Positions 8,806 to 18,891 of a stretch of DNA of 64,000 bases are shown here, one piece after another. Each line of letters starts with the position of its first letter. Position 1 is the first letter of the stretch. The position numbers and the translations under genes are program-made. The notes beneath the pieces were generated by a model. The model saw only the letters and a list, made by a program, of their open reading frames with translations, was not told the origin of the DNA and did no database searches. Location: positions 865,305 through 929,304 of the forward strand of contig NZ_JAEMQH010000002.1 of the NCBI RefSeq assembly GCF_016820575.1. The letters run 5' to 3'. This stretch comes from Marinobacter sediminum (GTDB taxonomy: Bacteria; Pseudomonadota; Gammaproteobacteria; Pseudomonadales; Oleiphilaceae).

Positions 8806-9698
8806 TCCGGTTTCTGGTCTGGACCTTTGTTCAGTTCTTCTTCCCTTACGATTGCCAGCAAGGCCTGGGCCGCAAGGCTAAGCCGACGGCCTGAGAGCCC
8901 AATTGCACCCAATACCCGCGAAACCGAAAAGCCGAGATCCAGCCTGTGAACGGAGTTGTCCAGCATGCGGATGGGTAGAACGCTCCAGCCCAGCCCGACA
9001 CTGGTCATCATCTTTATGGTTTCCAGATAGTTGGTTGGAATCTGTTGCTGTAAGGGCAGGTTTGCCTCCAGGAACAAGCGACTGACGGTTCGGTAGGTCG
9101 CGGTTGTGGTGTCCGGCAGGAGTGCCGGGTAACGAGCCAGGTCGCTAAGGGTTACCGGGTTTTGGCCGGTGAGTTCGTGGTCTGGTCCAGTGGCGAAGGC
9201 CATTGGGTCTGCCCATTGCTCGTACACCATGAAATGACTTTCCATGCTGTCACTGAGCGTGACAAACGCCAGTTCCGCCTTTCGTTTGCGCATCTGCGCG
9301 TAGGCCGCATCCGACTCCATGAACTGCAGATTCAGTTTCACGTCGGGGTATTCAGAGGTAAAGCGCCGAAGCCAGTTGGGCAGATGGTGCAAGCCGATGT
9401 GGTGGCTGGCAATGATCTGGAGCTCACCGGCAAGGGTTTCATTATCCGGAGACAGCGATACCCGTGCGTTATGGATTTCGTCCAGAATCAGGCGTGCGTG
9501 GGGCAGCAGGCGAGTACCGGCTTCCGTCAGCCGGATTTGCCGATGACTGCGGTCAATCAAGGTGGTGCCCAGTTGATGCTCCAGGGCCGCCAGGCGTTTG
9601 CTGATGGCCGGCTGGGTGAGGTGCAAAACCTCGGCGGCTTCTGAGAAAGAGCCCTGATCGACAATGGTCAGAAAGGCGCGAAGAGAATTGGAATCCAT
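8802..9698 (-). CDS. LysR-type transcriptional regulator, divergent from leuCDB
   Basis: The N-terminal winged helix-turn-helix of the LysR family is clear (LRAFLTIVDQGSFSEAA, then LTQPAISKRLAALE). It is followed by a periplasmic-binding-protein-like effector domain of about 200 residues. I prefer the ATG at 9698 because GGTGA lies five bases upstream; a GTG at 9707 would add three residues. The gene is divergent from leuC, with a T-N11-A palindrome between them, so it probably controls leuCDB, itself, or both. It may respond to a leucine-pathway intermediate, but that is inference. Its stop shares four bases with the convergent MFS gene. Confidence 0.9.
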   Translation of the reverse strand: MDSNSLRAFLTIVDQGSFSEAAEVLHLTQPAISKRLAALEHQLGTTLIDRSHRQIRLTEAGTRLLPHARLILDEIHNARVSLSPDNETLAGELQIIASHHIGLHHLPNWLRRFTSEYPDVKLNLQFMESDAAYAQMRKRKAELAFVTLSDSMESHFMVYEQWADPMAFATGPDHELTGQNPVTLSDLARYPALLPDTTTATYRTVSRLFLEANLPLQQQIPTNYLETIKMMTSVGLGWSVLPIRMLDNSVHRLDLGFSVSRVLGAIGLSGRRLSLAAQALLAIVREEELNKGPDQKPD

Positions 9699-9766
9699 GG
9701 GCTTCACCGGGGCAGTGGATGTAATAAGAGTGCATGCCGTGAGCGCTACAGTCCCAAAAATAAATT

Positions 9767-9781
9767 ATGCCAAATTGGAAT
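9767..9781. promoter_or_regulatory. Candidate LysR-type operator (T-N11-A) in the leuC/LysR divergent region
   Basis: The 15-base ATGCCAAATTGGAAT is a palindrome with one mismatched pair and fits the T-N11-A rule (T at 9768, A at 9780). It lies 22 bases upstream of the proposed leuC -35 element, the position where LysR regulators usually activate, and about 70 bases from the LysR start. Confidence 0.5.
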
Positions 9782-9802
9782 GCAAAGAATAAAAAACATG
9801 AA

Positions 9803-9832
9803 TTGAGGTTATTGGGTGCGGGGGAGTAAGAT
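9803..9832 (+). promoter_or_regulatory. Putative leuC promoter
   Basis: TTGAGG (9803-9808) and TAAGAT (9827-9832) are separated by 18 bases and would start transcription near 9839, about 45 bases before the leuC ATG. The operator candidate sits just upstream. Confidence 0.45.
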
Positions 9833-9882
9833 GGCCCCATTCATTGAACAATCAAGAACCCCCAACGAACGAGAGAGTAATC

Positions 9883-11301
9883 ATGGCGGGCAAGACCTTA
9901 TACGACAAATTGTGGGACGACCATTTGGTCAAGCAACGGGATGACGGCTCAGCGTTGATCTATATCGATCGTCAACTGTTGCACGAAGTCACTTCGCCGC
10001 AGGCGTTTGAGGGCTTGCGTCTGGCCGGGCGTAAGCCCTGGCGGATCGATGCCAACATCGCCACGCCAGACCACAACGTTCCGACCACAGACCGCGACAA
10101 GGGAATCGACGGTATTGTTGATCCGGTGTCCCGCACTCAAGTGGAAACCCTCGATAAGAACTGCGACGAGTTCGGCATCCTTGAATTCAAGATCAAGGAT
10201 CAGCGCCAGGGGATTGTGCACGTCATTGGGCCTGAGCAGGGCGCAACGCTGCCCGGTATGAGCATCGTCTGTGGCGATTCTCACACGTCCACCCATGGTG
10301 CTTTTGGGTGTCTTGCCCATGGTATTGGCACTTCCGAGGTTGAGCACGTGCTGGCGACCCAGTGCCTGGTGCAGCAGAAAATGAAAAACATGCTGGTGAA
10401 GGTGAACGGCAAGCTCGGGCCGGGTGTCACGGGTAAAGACGTTGTGCTCGCGATCATTGGCAAGATTGGTACCGCTGGCGGCACCGGCCATGCCATCGAA
10501 TTTGGTGGAGAAGCCATTCGTGGATTGAGCATGGAAGCACGAATGACCATCTGCAATATGTCGATTGAAGCGGGTGCCCGGGTGGGCATGGTTGCCGTAG
10601 ACGACACCACCATTGACTACGTGCGTGGTAGGCCGTTTGCGCCAACGGGCGAAACGTGGGATGCGGCCGTAAATTACTGGCGCACTCTGCACAGCGACGA
10701 CGACGCTGTGTTCGATAAAGTGGTCGAGCTCGAAGGCTCTGACATCAAGCCGCAGGTCAGCTGGGGTACTTCACCGGAAATGGTTGTTGGCGTCGATGGC
10801 TTCGTGCCGGATCCGGCCAAAGAGCAAGATCCCATCAAGCGTGAGGGCATTGTTCGGGCTTTGAAGTACATGGGGCTTGAGCCCAACACGCCGATCACGG
10901 GCATTGCCCTGGATCGGGTTTTTATCGGTTCCTGCACCAACAGCCGTATTGAGGATCTGCGCGAGGCCGCGGCAGTGGTCAAGGGACGCAAGGTTGCCGC
11001 TGGTCTGAAGCAGGCCATGGTGGTGCCGGGCTCGGGGTTGGTGAAAGCCCAGGCCGAACAGGAAGGGCTCGACAAGATCTTCATTGAAGCTGGATTGGAG
11101 TGGCGTGATCCGGGTTGTTCCATGTGTCTGGCCATGAATGCCGACAAATTGGGGCAGGGTGAGCATTGCGCGTCCACGTCCAACCGTAACTTCGAAGGAC
11201 GTCAGGGCTTCGGTGGTCGCACCCACCTGGTCAGCCCAGCCATGGCCGCCGCCGCAGCGGTTACCGGCCATTTCGTTGATGTCCGTGAATTGATGAACTG
11301 A
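9883..11301 (+). CDS. leuC: 3-isopropylmalate dehydratase large subunit
   Basis: LeuC with LeuD isomerises 2-isopropylmalate to 3-isopropylmalate in leucine synthesis. It is an aconitase-family protein, and the three [4Fe-4S] cysteines are visible in [11 protein letters not shown] and in the pair of [24 protein letters not shown] gives another family signature. From the ATG at 9883 the product is 472 residues, the normal length. An upstream TTG at 9844 in the same frame would add 13 non-conserved residues and is less likely. leuD follows 17 bases downstream. Confidence 0.97.
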   Translation: MAGKTLYDKLWDDHLVKQRDDGSALIYIDRQLLHEVTSPQAFEGLRLAGRKPWRIDANIATPDHNVPTTDRDKGIDGIVDPVSRTQVETLDKNCDEFGILEFKIKDQRQGIVHVIGPEQGATLPGMSIVCGDSHTSTHGAFGCLAHGIGTSEVEHVLATQCLVQQKMKNMLVKVNGKLGPGVTGKDVVLAIIGKIGTAGGTGHAIEFGGEAIRGLSMEARMTICNMSIEAGARVGMVAVDDTTIDYVRGRPFAPTGETWDAAVNYWRTLHSDDDAVFDKVVELEGSDIKPQVSWGTSPEMVVGVDGFVPDPAKEQDPIKREGIVRALKYMGLEPNTPITGIALDRVFIGSCTNSRIEDLREAAAVVKGRKVAAGLKQAMVVPGSGLVKAQAEQEGLDKIFIEAGLEWRDPGCSMCLAMNADKLGQGEHCASTSNRNFEGRQGFGGRTHLVSPAMAAAAAVTGHFVDVRELMN

Positions 11302-11318
11302 GCCACAGGAGAGAGACC

Positions 11319-11966
11319 ATGCGCGCATTAAAGCAACACCAGGGCCTGGTGGCCCCCATGGACCGTTCCAATGTGGACACGGACATGATCATTCCCAAGC
11401 AGTTTTTGAAGTCCATCAAGCGGACCGGGTTTGGGCCGAACCTGTTTGATGAACTGCGCTATCTGGATGAAGGAAAGCCGGATCAGGATTGCTCCGAGCG
11501 GCCGATCAACCCGGATTTCGTGCTTAACCAGGATCGGTATAAAAACGCCAGTGTGCTGCTTGCCCGCACTAACTTTGGTTGTGGCTCGAGCCGTGAGCAC
11601 GCCCCGTGGGCGTTGGAAGACTATGGTTTTCGGGTGATCATTGCCCCCAGCTTCGCCGATATTTTCTATAACAACTGCTTTAAGAATGGCTTGTTGCCAA
11701 TTGTTTTGGATGAAAAAATTGTTGACCAGCTTTTCAGTGAAGCTGAAGCTCAAGAGGGCTATCAGCTGGCGGTTGATCTCGAGGCAAAGACGGTCACCAC
11801 GCCTGCCGGAGAGGCCTTTGATTTTGAGGTTGATGACTTTCGTCGCCACTGCCTGCTGAATGGCCTCGACGATATCGGCGTCACCCTTGAGCAAGCCGAT
11901 GTTATCAAGTCCTACGAAGAGCAGCGTCGACAGACCGCGCCCTGGTTGTTTGGCGCCGGAAACTGA
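11319..11966 (+). CDS. leuD: 3-isopropylmalate dehydratase small subunit
   Basis: This is the swivel-domain partner of LeuC. It shows the conserved [17 protein letters not shown] near the N terminus and [15 protein letters not shown] near residue 90, which contribute substrate-binding residues. The length of 215 residues is typical of the bacterial LeuD type. AGGAGAG precedes the ATG. It lies between leuC and leuB with short gaps, so the three form one leucine operon. Confidence 0.97.
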   Translation: MRALKQHQGLVAPMDRSNVDTDMIIPKQFLKSIKRTGFGPNLFDELRYLDEGKPDQDCSERPINPDFVLNQDRYKNASVLLARTNFGCGSSREHAPWALEDYGFRVIIAPSFADIFYNNCFKNGLLPIVLDEKIVDQLFSEAEAQEGYQLAVDLEAKTVTTPAGEAFDFEVDDFRRHCLLNGLDDIGVTLEQADVIKSYEEQRRQTAPWLFGAGN

Positions 11967-12005
11967 TTTTTATTGATTGAAGTAGATCTGACTCAGGAAA
12001 GGATT

Positions 12006-13079
12006 ATGTCCAGAACCGTATTAATGCTGCCGGGCGATGGTATCGGTCCCGAAATCGTTGCCGAAGCGGAACAGGTACTGAAAAAAGTAAACGAAAAATT
12101 TGGGTTGGGGCTCAGCTTTGAATCAGGTCTGGTCGGTGGTGCAGCCATCGATGAAACCGATTCGCCGCTGCCGGCGGAAACACTGGAGAGCGCCAGAAAA
12201 GCCGACGCCATCCTGCTGGGTGCGGTGGGCGGTCCGAAGTGGGATAGCCTTCCGATGGCCAAGCGACCGGAAAAGGGTCTTTTGGGTCTGCGTTCGAATC
12301 TGGAGCTGTTTGCCAACCTGCGGCCGGCCATCCTTTATCCCCAGCTGGCCTCTGCGTCGTCACTGAAGCCCGAGGTGGTGTCTGGTCTGGATATCATGAT
12401 CGTGCGGGAGCTGACTGGCGGCATCTACTTTGGTCAGCCGCGAGGCGTCCGTGAACTTGAGAGTGGTGAGCGCCAGGGCTACAACACCTATGCTTATACC
12501 GAATCCGAGATTCGCCGGATCGGTCGTGTAGCTTTTGAGGCGGCTCAGCAGCGGGGCAAGAAACTCTGCTCCGTGGACAAGGCCAACGTCCTGGAAGTGA
12601 CCGTGCTTTGGCGCGAGATCATGAACGATCTGTGTCGGGAATACCCGGATGTCGAGCTGTCTCACATGTATGTGGACAACGCCGCCATGCAGCTGGTTCG
12701 GGCACCCAAGCAATTCGACGTGATTGTGACTGGCAACATGTTTGGTGATATTCTTTCTGACGAAGCCGCCATGCTGACCGGGTCTATTGGCATGTTGCCA
12801 TCAGCGTCGCTGAACTCAGACAAGCAGGGAATGTATGAACCCTGCCACGGTTCAGCCCCGGATATTGCCGGTCAAGGCATTGCCAATCCGCTGGCGACCA
12901 TCCTGAGTGCCGCCATGTTGTTGCGCTACAGCTTAGGTGAGGACGCAGCCGCGGAGGCTATTGAGGCAGCGGTCAGCAAGGTGTTGGATCAGGGCTTGCG
13001 TACAGCTGACATCATGTCCGATGACGGCAAACGGGTGTCGACCCGTGAAATGGGTGAAGCCGTACTGGCTGCCCTGTAA
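12006..13079 (+). CDS. leuB: 3-isopropylmalate dehydrogenase
   Basis: LeuB oxidatively decarboxylates 3-isopropylmalate with NAD to 2-oxoisocaproate. Signatures are [10 protein letters not shown] at the N terminus, [10 protein letters not shown] for substrate binding, the [13 protein letters not shown] metal site, and [14 protein letters not shown] in the dinucleotide pocket. The chosen ATG at 12006 has AGGAAAGG upstream; an upstream in-frame start at 11973 lies too near the leuD stop and is not conserved. The product has 357 residues. It is the third gene of leuCDB, with asd 126 bases later. Confidence 0.97.
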   Translation: MSRTVLMLPGDGIGPEIVAEAEQVLKKVNEKFGLGLSFESGLVGGAAIDETDSPLPAETLESARKADAILLGAVGGPKWDSLPMAKRPEKGLLGLRSNLELFANLRPAILYPQLASASSLKPEVVSGLDIMIVRELTGGIYFGQPRGVRELESGERQGYNTYAYTESEIRRIGRVAFEAAQQRGKKLCSVDKANVLEVTVLWREIMNDLCREYPDVELSHMYVDNAAMQLVRAPKQFDVIVTGNMFGDILSDEAAMLTGSIGMLPSASLNSDKQGMYEPCHGSAPDIAGQGIANPLATILSAAMLLRYSLGEDAAAEAIEAAVSKVLDQGLRTADIMSDDGKRVSTREMGEAVLAAL

Positions 13080-13205
13080 GCAGGCGCCTGTCCCGATTAT
13101 TTGAGCCCCGACGGCACCACGATGCGGCTGCCGCGGGATCACCCATCCTGTCCCAGCCAGCGAAAAGGGCTGAGGGCGGGCATAAAAGAGGTTCAAAGGT
13201 CGCAC

Positions 13206-14321
13206 ATGAAGCGAGTTGGACTTGTAGGTTGGCGTGGCATGGTGGGTTCGGTCCTCATGCAGCGCATGCGTGACGAAAACGATTTCGCCGATATCGATCC
13301 GGTATTTTTCTCAACGTCGCAAACCGGCAAACCGGCGCCGGACGTTGGCAAGGAAGGAGTGCCTCCACTCCAGGACGCGTTCGATATCGATACCCTGAAA
13401 ACCCTCGATGTTATCGTTACTTGCCAGGGTGGAGATTACACCTCGGCGGTGTACCAGAAGCTGCGCGATGCCGGTTGGCAGGGCTACTGGATCGATGCCG
13501 CATCGACCCTGCGCATGGTCGACCATTCAGTGATTGTGCTGGATCCGGTTAACCGCAATGTGATCGATTCGGCTCTGGCCAAGGGTGTTAAGGATTACGT
13601 CGGTGGTAACTGCACCGTCAGTCTGATGATGCTGGCTCTCGGTGGCCTGCTTGAGCAGGATCTGATCGAGTGGGTTTCTCCCATGACCTATCAGGCCGCT
13701 TCCGGTTCCGGTGCCCAAAACATGCGGGAGCTGCTCAACCAGATGGGCGATCTGCATGGCAGTGTGAAATCCGAGCTGGCCAATACGTCGTCCGCCATTC
13801 TCGAAATTGATCGCAAGGTTACCGAAACCATGCGTTCAGGTGAGTTCCCGACTGAGCACTTCGGTGTGCCGCTTGCGGGAAGCCTGATTCCGTTTATCGA
13901 CAAGCAGCTCGACAACGGAATGAGCAAGGAAGAGTGGAAGGCCGGTGTTGAGACCAACAAGATTCTGGGTCGTAGCGATAAGCCGATTCCGATCGACGGT
14001 ATCTGTGTCCGCATCGGCGCGATGCGTTCCCACAGTCAGGCCCTGACTATCAAGCTTAAGAAGGACCTGCCGGTAGAGGAAATTGAGTCTATTCTGGCCA
14101 AGGCGAACGATTGGGTTAAAGTAATTCCCAATGATCGTGATGCCACTATGGAAGAGCTCACGCCTGCCAAGGTCACGGGTACGCTCAGCGTTCCGATCGG
14201 CCGGATCAGGAAGCTCGCCATGGGGCCGGAGTATATCTCTGCCTTTACGGTGGGTGACCAGTTGTTGTGGGGTGCTGCTGAGCCGCTGAGGCGCATGCTG
14301 CGAATCCTGCAGGAACGTTAA
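13206..14321 (+). CDS. asd: Aspartate-semialdehyde dehydrogenase
   Basis: Asd reduces aspartyl phosphate to aspartate semialdehyde, the branch point to Lys (and diaminopimelate), Met and Thr. The NADP loop is [11 protein letters not shown]. The active-site cysteine is in [10 protein letters not shown], and the later conserved part includes [17 protein letters not shown] with the catalytic His. The size of 371 residues and the GWRGMVGS motif mark the long gammaproteobacterial subtype. AAAGG precedes the ATG at 13206; the frame is open further upstream but not conserved. A strong terminator follows. Confidence 0.96.
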   Translation: MKRVGLVGWRGMVGSVLMQRMRDENDFADIDPVFFSTSQTGKPAPDVGKEGVPPLQDAFDIDTLKTLDVIVTCQGGDYTSAVYQKLRDAGWQGYWIDAASTLRMVDHSVIVLDPVNRNVIDSALAKGVKDYVGGNCTVSLMMLALGGLLEQDLIEWVSPMTYQAASGSGAQNMRELLNQMGDLHGSVKSELANTSSAILEIDRKVTETMRSGEFPTEHFGVPLAGSLIPFIDKQLDNGMSKEEWKAGVETNKILGRSDKPIPIDGICVRIGAMRSHSQALTIKLKKDLPVEEIESILAKANDWVKVIPNDRDATMEELTPAKVTGTLSVPIGRIRKLAMGPEYISAFTVGDQLLWGAAEPLRRMLRILQER

Positions 14322-14378
14322 GACATGTTACGCGGTGGCAATTAATGCCAACTGTGTCCGGTTTCTGAAAGCCGGAAG

Positions 14379-14418
14379 AGGGGCGAAGGCTGATTTCAGT
14401 CTTCGCCCCTGTTATTTT
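14379..14418 (+). terminator. Rho-independent terminator after asd
   Basis: A 15-base stem (14379-14393 with 14396-14410, one G-T pair, two-base loop) built around GGGGCGAAG is followed by GTTATTTTC. It ends the leuCDB-asd transcript. Confidence 0.8.
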
Positions 14419-14634
14419 CAAGAGCGCTAGGGAGTTCCGCGCGATTGATAAAAAAATGGTACAAGGAATGCGGCTGATCGATTGATAAAAGGGATATTAT
14501 CAACAATACTTGCCGGATCGAACGTTACTAAAACGACATAATAACTAGAATTATCCAGACGGAAGTCATCCAACCTCGTCCGATTCTGTTTTATTAAAGC
14601 AGTAACGAATAACGGAGACTGGAAAGGAAAAAGC
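14419..14634. other. AT-rich fimV upstream region with a 12-bp direct repeat
   Basis: No gene is visible between the asd terminator and fimV. CGATTGATAAAA occurs at 14442-14453 and exactly again at 14479-14490, 37 bases apart, in the same orientation. This could be a pair of regulator sites for fimV, or part of its promoter. I could not assign a convincing -35/-10 pair. The stretch just after asd also holds a small TGGCA/TGCCA hairpin at 14336-14350. Confidence 0.4.
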
Positions 14635-17600
14635 ATGAAGGTACGCAAGCTTGCGGTTGCCCTGGCTCTGGCGGGAGGGCTTGGCTCCAGCGTCGCACAG
14701 GCCCTGGGGCTGGGAGAAATTGAACTTCAGTCTTACCTGAACGAGCCTTTGGATGCAGAGATAAATCTGCCCCAAAGCCGGGGAGTAGATCCCGGGGACG
14801 TGTTCGTGAACGTCGCCCCCGAATCTGCCTATGAAAGGGTCGGACTCAGCCGCAACCAGTTTCTGAGTAAACTCAGGTTCCAGGTTGTTACACAAAACGA
14901 TGGGTCGCTGGCGGTCAATGTCTCGTCCAGGGAGCCCCTGCGTGAGCCATATTTGAACTTTCTGCTTGAGATGACTTGGCCAAACGGAAGGTTGATGAGG
15001 GAATACGCCGTACTGGTGGATCCCCCTGTCTACGCTGAAGATTCCGGGGTTCAGGAGCAGGTCAGTGCTCCAGCGGTTACCTCAGTCCAGCCGCAGCCCA
15101 CATCGACGCGAAGCAACGAATCTATTCGTCGCCAGGCTCAGGCCCAGCAATCCCTGAGCCGTGGCTACCAGGGTAATACCCTGGGCCCAACCCAGTCCTC
15201 CGATACCCTCTGGACCATCGCCTCGCGAGTTCGGCCCAACGACTCGGTGTCGATGCAGCAGGTGATGCTGGCCCTTCAGGATTTGAATCCCGATGCCTTT
15301 ATTGGTGGAAACATCAATCGCCTGAAGCGGGGAGAGATTCTGCGGGTGCCGACACTGGATCAGATCCAGTCACGCACGCGAGCCCAGGCGACCCGTGCAG
15401 TCAGCCAGCAGAACACTGAATTCCAGACGCCAAAGCGCACCGTTGATGCCACGGCCCCAAGCCAGCCTCAGGCAGCACCGGAATCAGCAACAGCAACAGC
15501 AGCAGCTGGGGGCGATGAGCTCAAGCTTCTGGTCCCGGATGAAGAAAGTCGCGAAGCAACTGAAGGCGGCTCTGCGGGTGGCGATGGTCAACTTGCGGGT
15601 GGTGCCGACGCCGGTAGTGCGGTTGCGATGGAGCAGCTTGAAAGTGCCCGCCGTGAAAACGAAGAGCTGAACACTCGTGTTGATGATCTGCAGGAACAGG
15701 TTGAGACACTACAGCGATTGCTCGAGCTGAAGAATAGTCAGCTGGCAGAAATGCAGCAGATGGCTGGAGAATCGGAAGAAGCGCCGGCAACAGATTCGCC
15801 GGAAGGTGCTGTAGCTGTAGAGGATACTGCTGGTGCTGAAGGCGAGCCTGAGGCCGCCGAATCTGCAATCACAGAACAGGAGCAGCCTGTCACCGAGGTG
15901 AGTGAAGCTGAGCCGGTAGGTGAAACCGCTGAAGGCGAAACTGCTTCTGCCACTGAAGGCACAGGCGAAGGCGCTGATGTGGAAGCCGCCGCTGCAGGTG
16001 ACGGTTCTGCGGTTGAGGCGGAGTCGATGGCTGAGCCTGAGCAGGCAGAAGTTGTTGAGGCCGAGCCTGTAGCTTCGGAAGCTGCGCCCGAGGAAGCGGC
16101 GCCAGCACCGCAGACCGCCAGTCAGCAGCCAGCTGCCGACAAAGGCCTGTTGGGCAACATCTTCGACTCCATTACCAACAACGCCATGTACCAGATGGCA
16201 GTTGGTGGAGGCCTGATCGTTCTGCTGCTGCTGTTGCTGCTCTTGGCTCGAAGGAATGCCAATCGTGAAAAGGCGTTTTACCAAGAGCTGAACAGCGAAG
16301 CCGAGGATGACAGCGACTCGATCCAGCTAAGCCTGGATGACGAGGAGCCGGAGCAGGCCGGAGCCGAAGACCCGCTGGCCGAGGCCGAAACCTACGTTGC
16401 CTTCGGCCGCCACGATCAGGCTGCTCAGACTCTGGAGACTGCGATTTCTCGAGAGCCAAGCCGCACTGATCTGCGCCTGAAGTTGCTGGGTGTCTATGCC
16501 GACAGTCAGGATCGCGCTTCTTTTGAAAAGCAGTTTGGTGAGATCGCTGCGCTGGATGACGATCAGGCAATGGCTTCTGCAACAGCGCTGAGAACTCAGC
16601 TGGACGAAGCTGAAGCAATGCCGAGCATTGACGATCTTGAGTCGCAACTCAAATCTGACTCGTTTGGTAGCGCGGAGCCGCTGGAGACTGAAACGGCAGC
16701 ATCCGATGACAACGAGATGCAACTGTCGGATGAGCTACTGGCTGACCAGTACGATTCAGAGCAGGAAGAGCAGATTGAGAACGAATTTGGCGAACTGGAT
16801 ACAGACTTTGCCGATTTCGATCTCAATGACCTTGAGTCTGCCGAAAAATCGGTTGATGCCGGGGTAAAGGGTTCAGGCGAGTCTTCTGAAGACCTTTCTG
16901 AAGGGGCAGCTGAAGCGACCGCTGAAGAGAAGAACGACGATGGCATGATCGAATACGATCTGTCGGGACTTTCTCTGGACTCGGAAGAAAAGGGCGCCGC
17001 AGGCGAGGAGACTTCGCTCGAAACCTCTCTAGAGAGTGATAACGACTACTCGGCGTTGGAAGTCGATCTCGAAGATGAAGGCTCGTTGGAATTGAGCGAA
17101 AGCGATGAAGCTGACGATCTCGATCTCGAGCTGGAACTCGAAAGCGCTCTAGATGAGAAGCCTGAGACAGACGCTCTTGGGGGCGGCGCAAACGAGGAGG
17201 TGGCCAGCAATGAGCCGGAGTCCGCCGAGTCGGATGTTGACTCCCTCGACGAGTCTTTCCTTGACGAACTTGATGCCGAACTGGACAAGGTCGCAGGAGA
17301 AGACGACGAGCTTGGAGGCGAAGAAATGGAGCAATCTTCGCTCGACGATCTTGAACTGGACGTCTCGGATGAGGATCTGGCACTGATGGAAGAGTTCTCT
17401 GATTCCGCAGACTCGGCCAATCATCAGGAAGGTGAGACACCTGCGCTGGACGACGAATTGAACCTTGAAGATACGCTCGCCGAAGGTGATGTTCTTGGGG
17501 AGACCGAAGCGGATAGCCCGGAGGACGAAATTGCCGGCACCGAGGAACTGGAAGAGTTGAGTTCCCTGGATGACCTTGATGAGCCTGAGTCACTGACCAG

Positions 17601-17877
17601 CGACGACAATGTTGAATTGCCGGTGGCCTCGGAAACTGTGGGCGAAGATGCGTCGAAATCCGCTGTGACTGAAATTGATGAAAGCGAGCTGGGTGACGAA
17701 GATGATTTCGATTTCCTCGCTGGGACCGATGAAGCGGCGACTAAGCTGGATCTGGCCCGTGCTTACATTGAGATGGGCGACAGTGATGGTGCCCGTGACA
17801 TCCTTGAGGAAGTCGCGCTGGAAGGAGATGACGCGCAGAAAAGCGAAGCACAGGATCTCCTTAAAAATCTGTCCTGA
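14635..17877 (+). CDS. fimV: FimV/HubP-type polar peptidoglycan-binding protein
   Basis: FimV is an inner-membrane protein that anchors polar machinery and is needed for type IV pilus assembly and twitching through adenylate-cyclase control. In order: a signal sequence to AQA (about residue 23); the FimV N-terminal domain (LGEIELQSYLNEPLDAEI); a LysM-like domain (about 186-243, ending GEILRVP); a coiled coil (about 335-375); one membrane helix (about 521-542); and a TPR-like segment. A very long Asp/Glu/Ser-rich cytoplasmic tail ends in the conserved C-terminal domain (LDLARAYIEMGDSDGARDILEEV). The acidic tail makes the gene rich in spurious frames on other strands. The order asd-fimV-truA matches pseudomonads. 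Confidence 0.95.
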   Translation: MKVRKLAVALALAGGLGSSVAQALGLGEIELQSYLNEPLDAEINLPQSRGVDPGDVFVNVAPESAYERVGLSRNQFLSKLRFQVVTQNDGSLAVNVSSREPLREPYLNFLLEMTWPNGRLMREYAVLVDPPVYAEDSGVQEQVSAPAVTSVQPQPTSTRSNESIRRQAQAQQSLSRGYQGNTLGPTQSSDTLWTIASRVRPNDSVSMQQVMLALQDLNPDAFIGGNINRLKRGEILRVPTLDQIQSRTRAQATRAVSQQNTEFQTPKRTVDATAPSQPQAAPESATATAAAGGDELKLLVPDEESREATEGGSAGGDGQLAGGADAGSAVAMEQLESARRENEELNTRVDDLQEQVETLQRLLELKNSQLAEMQQMAGESEEAPATDSPEGAVAVEDTAGAEGEPEAAESAITEQEQPVTEVSEAEPVGETAEGETASATEGTGEGADVEAAAAGDGSAVEAESMAEPEQAEVVEAEPVASEAAPEEAAPAPQTASQQPAADKGLLGNIFDSITNNAMYQMAVGGGLIVLLLLLLLLARRNANREKAFYQELNSEAEDDSDSIQLSLDDEEPEQAGAEDPLAEAETYVAFGRHDQAAQTLETAISREPSRTDLRLKLLGVYADSQDRASFEKQFGEIAALDDDQAMASATALRTQLDEAEAMPSIDDLESQLKSDSFGSAEPLETETAASDDNEMQLSDELLADQYDSEQEEQIENEFGELDTDFADFDLNDLESAEKSVDAGVKGSGESSEDLSEGAAEATAEEKNDDGMIEYDLSGLSLDSEEKGAAGEETSLETSLESDNDYSALEVDLEDEGSLELSESDEADDLDLELELESALDEKPETDALGGGANEEVASNEPESAESDVDSLDESFLDELDAELDKVAGEDDELGGEEMEQSSLDDLELDVSDEDLALMEEFSDSADSANHQEGETPALDDELNLEDTLAEGDVLGETEADSPEDEIAGTEELEELSSLDDLDEPESLTSDDNVELPVASETVGEDASKSAVTEIDESELGDEDDFDFLAGTDEAATKLDLARAYIEMGDSDGARDILEEVALEGDDAQKSEAQDLLKNLS

Positions 17878-17903
17878 TTCGTTATAATCGAGTCATTAAG
17901 GTA

Positions 17904-17957
17904 AAAGCGCCGGCCGTCGGGTTCTTAACCGACACAAGCCGGCGCTTTGTTTTTTTC
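17904..17957 (+). terminator. Rho-independent terminator between fimV and truA
   Basis: An 11-base GC-rich stem (17904-17914 with 17938-17948) encloses a second small stem (GTCGG/CCGAC) and is followed by TTTGTTTTTTT. It lies between fimV and the TTG start of truA. A TATAAT at 17883-17888 just upstream means a transcript could start between the fimV stop and this hairpin. Confidence 0.88.
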
Positions 17958-17982
17958 AGTATGACTTTTTTCGGATAGGCGC

Positions 17983-18891
17983 TTGTTCTTCGAATCTCAA
18001 CAACTCACCACGGATATTGAAATTGGTAACGGCCGGGTCGCCATTGCGTTCGAATACGATGGGCGCGAATTTCACGGCTGGCAGCAGCAGAAATCCGGAG
18101 TGCGCTCGGTAGAGGCGAACCTGGCAGCGGCGGTTGGCAAAGTTGCGAATCATCCCGTGGATCTGGTTTGTGCCGGGCGAACCGATGCCGGCGTGCATGC
18201 CAGCTACCAGATTGCCCACTTTGAAACCCCGTCGATCAGAAGTCTTCGCTCCTGGGTGATGGGCATCAATACCGCCTTGCCGAGCGACATTGCTGTCCAT
18301 TGGGCCGGTAATGGTACTGAAGATTTTCACGCCCGCTTTTCTGCCGTTTATCGGCGTTATCGTTACGTTATCTATAATCATCCGGTTCGACCCGGCATCC
18401 AGCGAGGTCAGGTCAGCTGGACTTTCCGTCCTCTCGATGCTGACCGCATGCATGAAGCCGCACAGGCTTTGTTGGGCGAGCATGATTTTTCGTCATTCCA
18501 GGCGGCGGGGTGCCAGTCCCGCACACCAATCCGGTACATGGAGCGGATTGCGGTAACCCGCAAAGGAAACTTTGTCGTAATAGACGTGCAGGCAAACGCG
18601 TTTCTGCACCATATGGTGCGGAACATAGCAGGCGCTCTGATGGCGGTTGGCGCAGGGCAGAAGCCGGCTCAATGGATTCATGACATACTAGGGGCAAGAG
18701 ACAGAACAGTGGCAGGGGTCACGGCACCGCCGCATGGCCTGTACCTTGTTGATGTCGGTTACCCCGGTCATTTTGGTATCCCTCAGGCTGAGTGCGGGCC
18801 AGGTTTTTTGCGACCCTGGTTTGATCGATCAGAGAATCGACCAATACCGCCAACCCACATTCACCCGAAGCAACCGGTAGAACAGGCATGA
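17983..18891 (+). CDS. truA: tRNA pseudouridine(38-40) synthase
   Basis: TruA converts uridines 38-40 of tRNA anticodon arms to pseudouridine. The catalytic Asp is in GRTDAGVHA near residue 68, with [10 protein letters not shown] at the N terminus and the conserved late [14 protein letters not shown]. The length of 302 residues is slightly above average because of a polar C-terminal tail. The start is a TTG at 17983 with GGAT six bases upstream; no ATG lies in frame before the conserved region. Its stop overlaps the trpF ATG by four bases (ATGA), so the two are translationally coupled. Confidence 0.93.
   Translation: MFFESQQLTTDIEIGNGRVAIAFEYDGREFHGWQQQKSGVRSVEANLAAAVGKVANHPVDLVCAGRTDAGVHASYQIAHFETPSIRSLRSWVMGINTALPSDIAVHWAGNGTEDFHARFSAVYRRYRYVIYNHPVRPGIQRGQVSWTFRPLDADRMHEAAQALLGEHDFSSFQAAGCQSRTPIRYMERIAVTRKGNFVVIDVQANAFLHHMVRNIAGALMAVGAGQKPAQWIHDILGARDRTVAGVTAPPHGLYLVDVGYPGHFGIPQAECGPGFLRPWFDRSENRPIPPTHIHPKQPVEQA

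Noticed and set aside
17889..17982. Trp attenuator leader peptide ahead of truA-trpFBA
   Set aside because: No short frame with consecutive Trp codons is present, so the hairpin there looks like a plain terminator.
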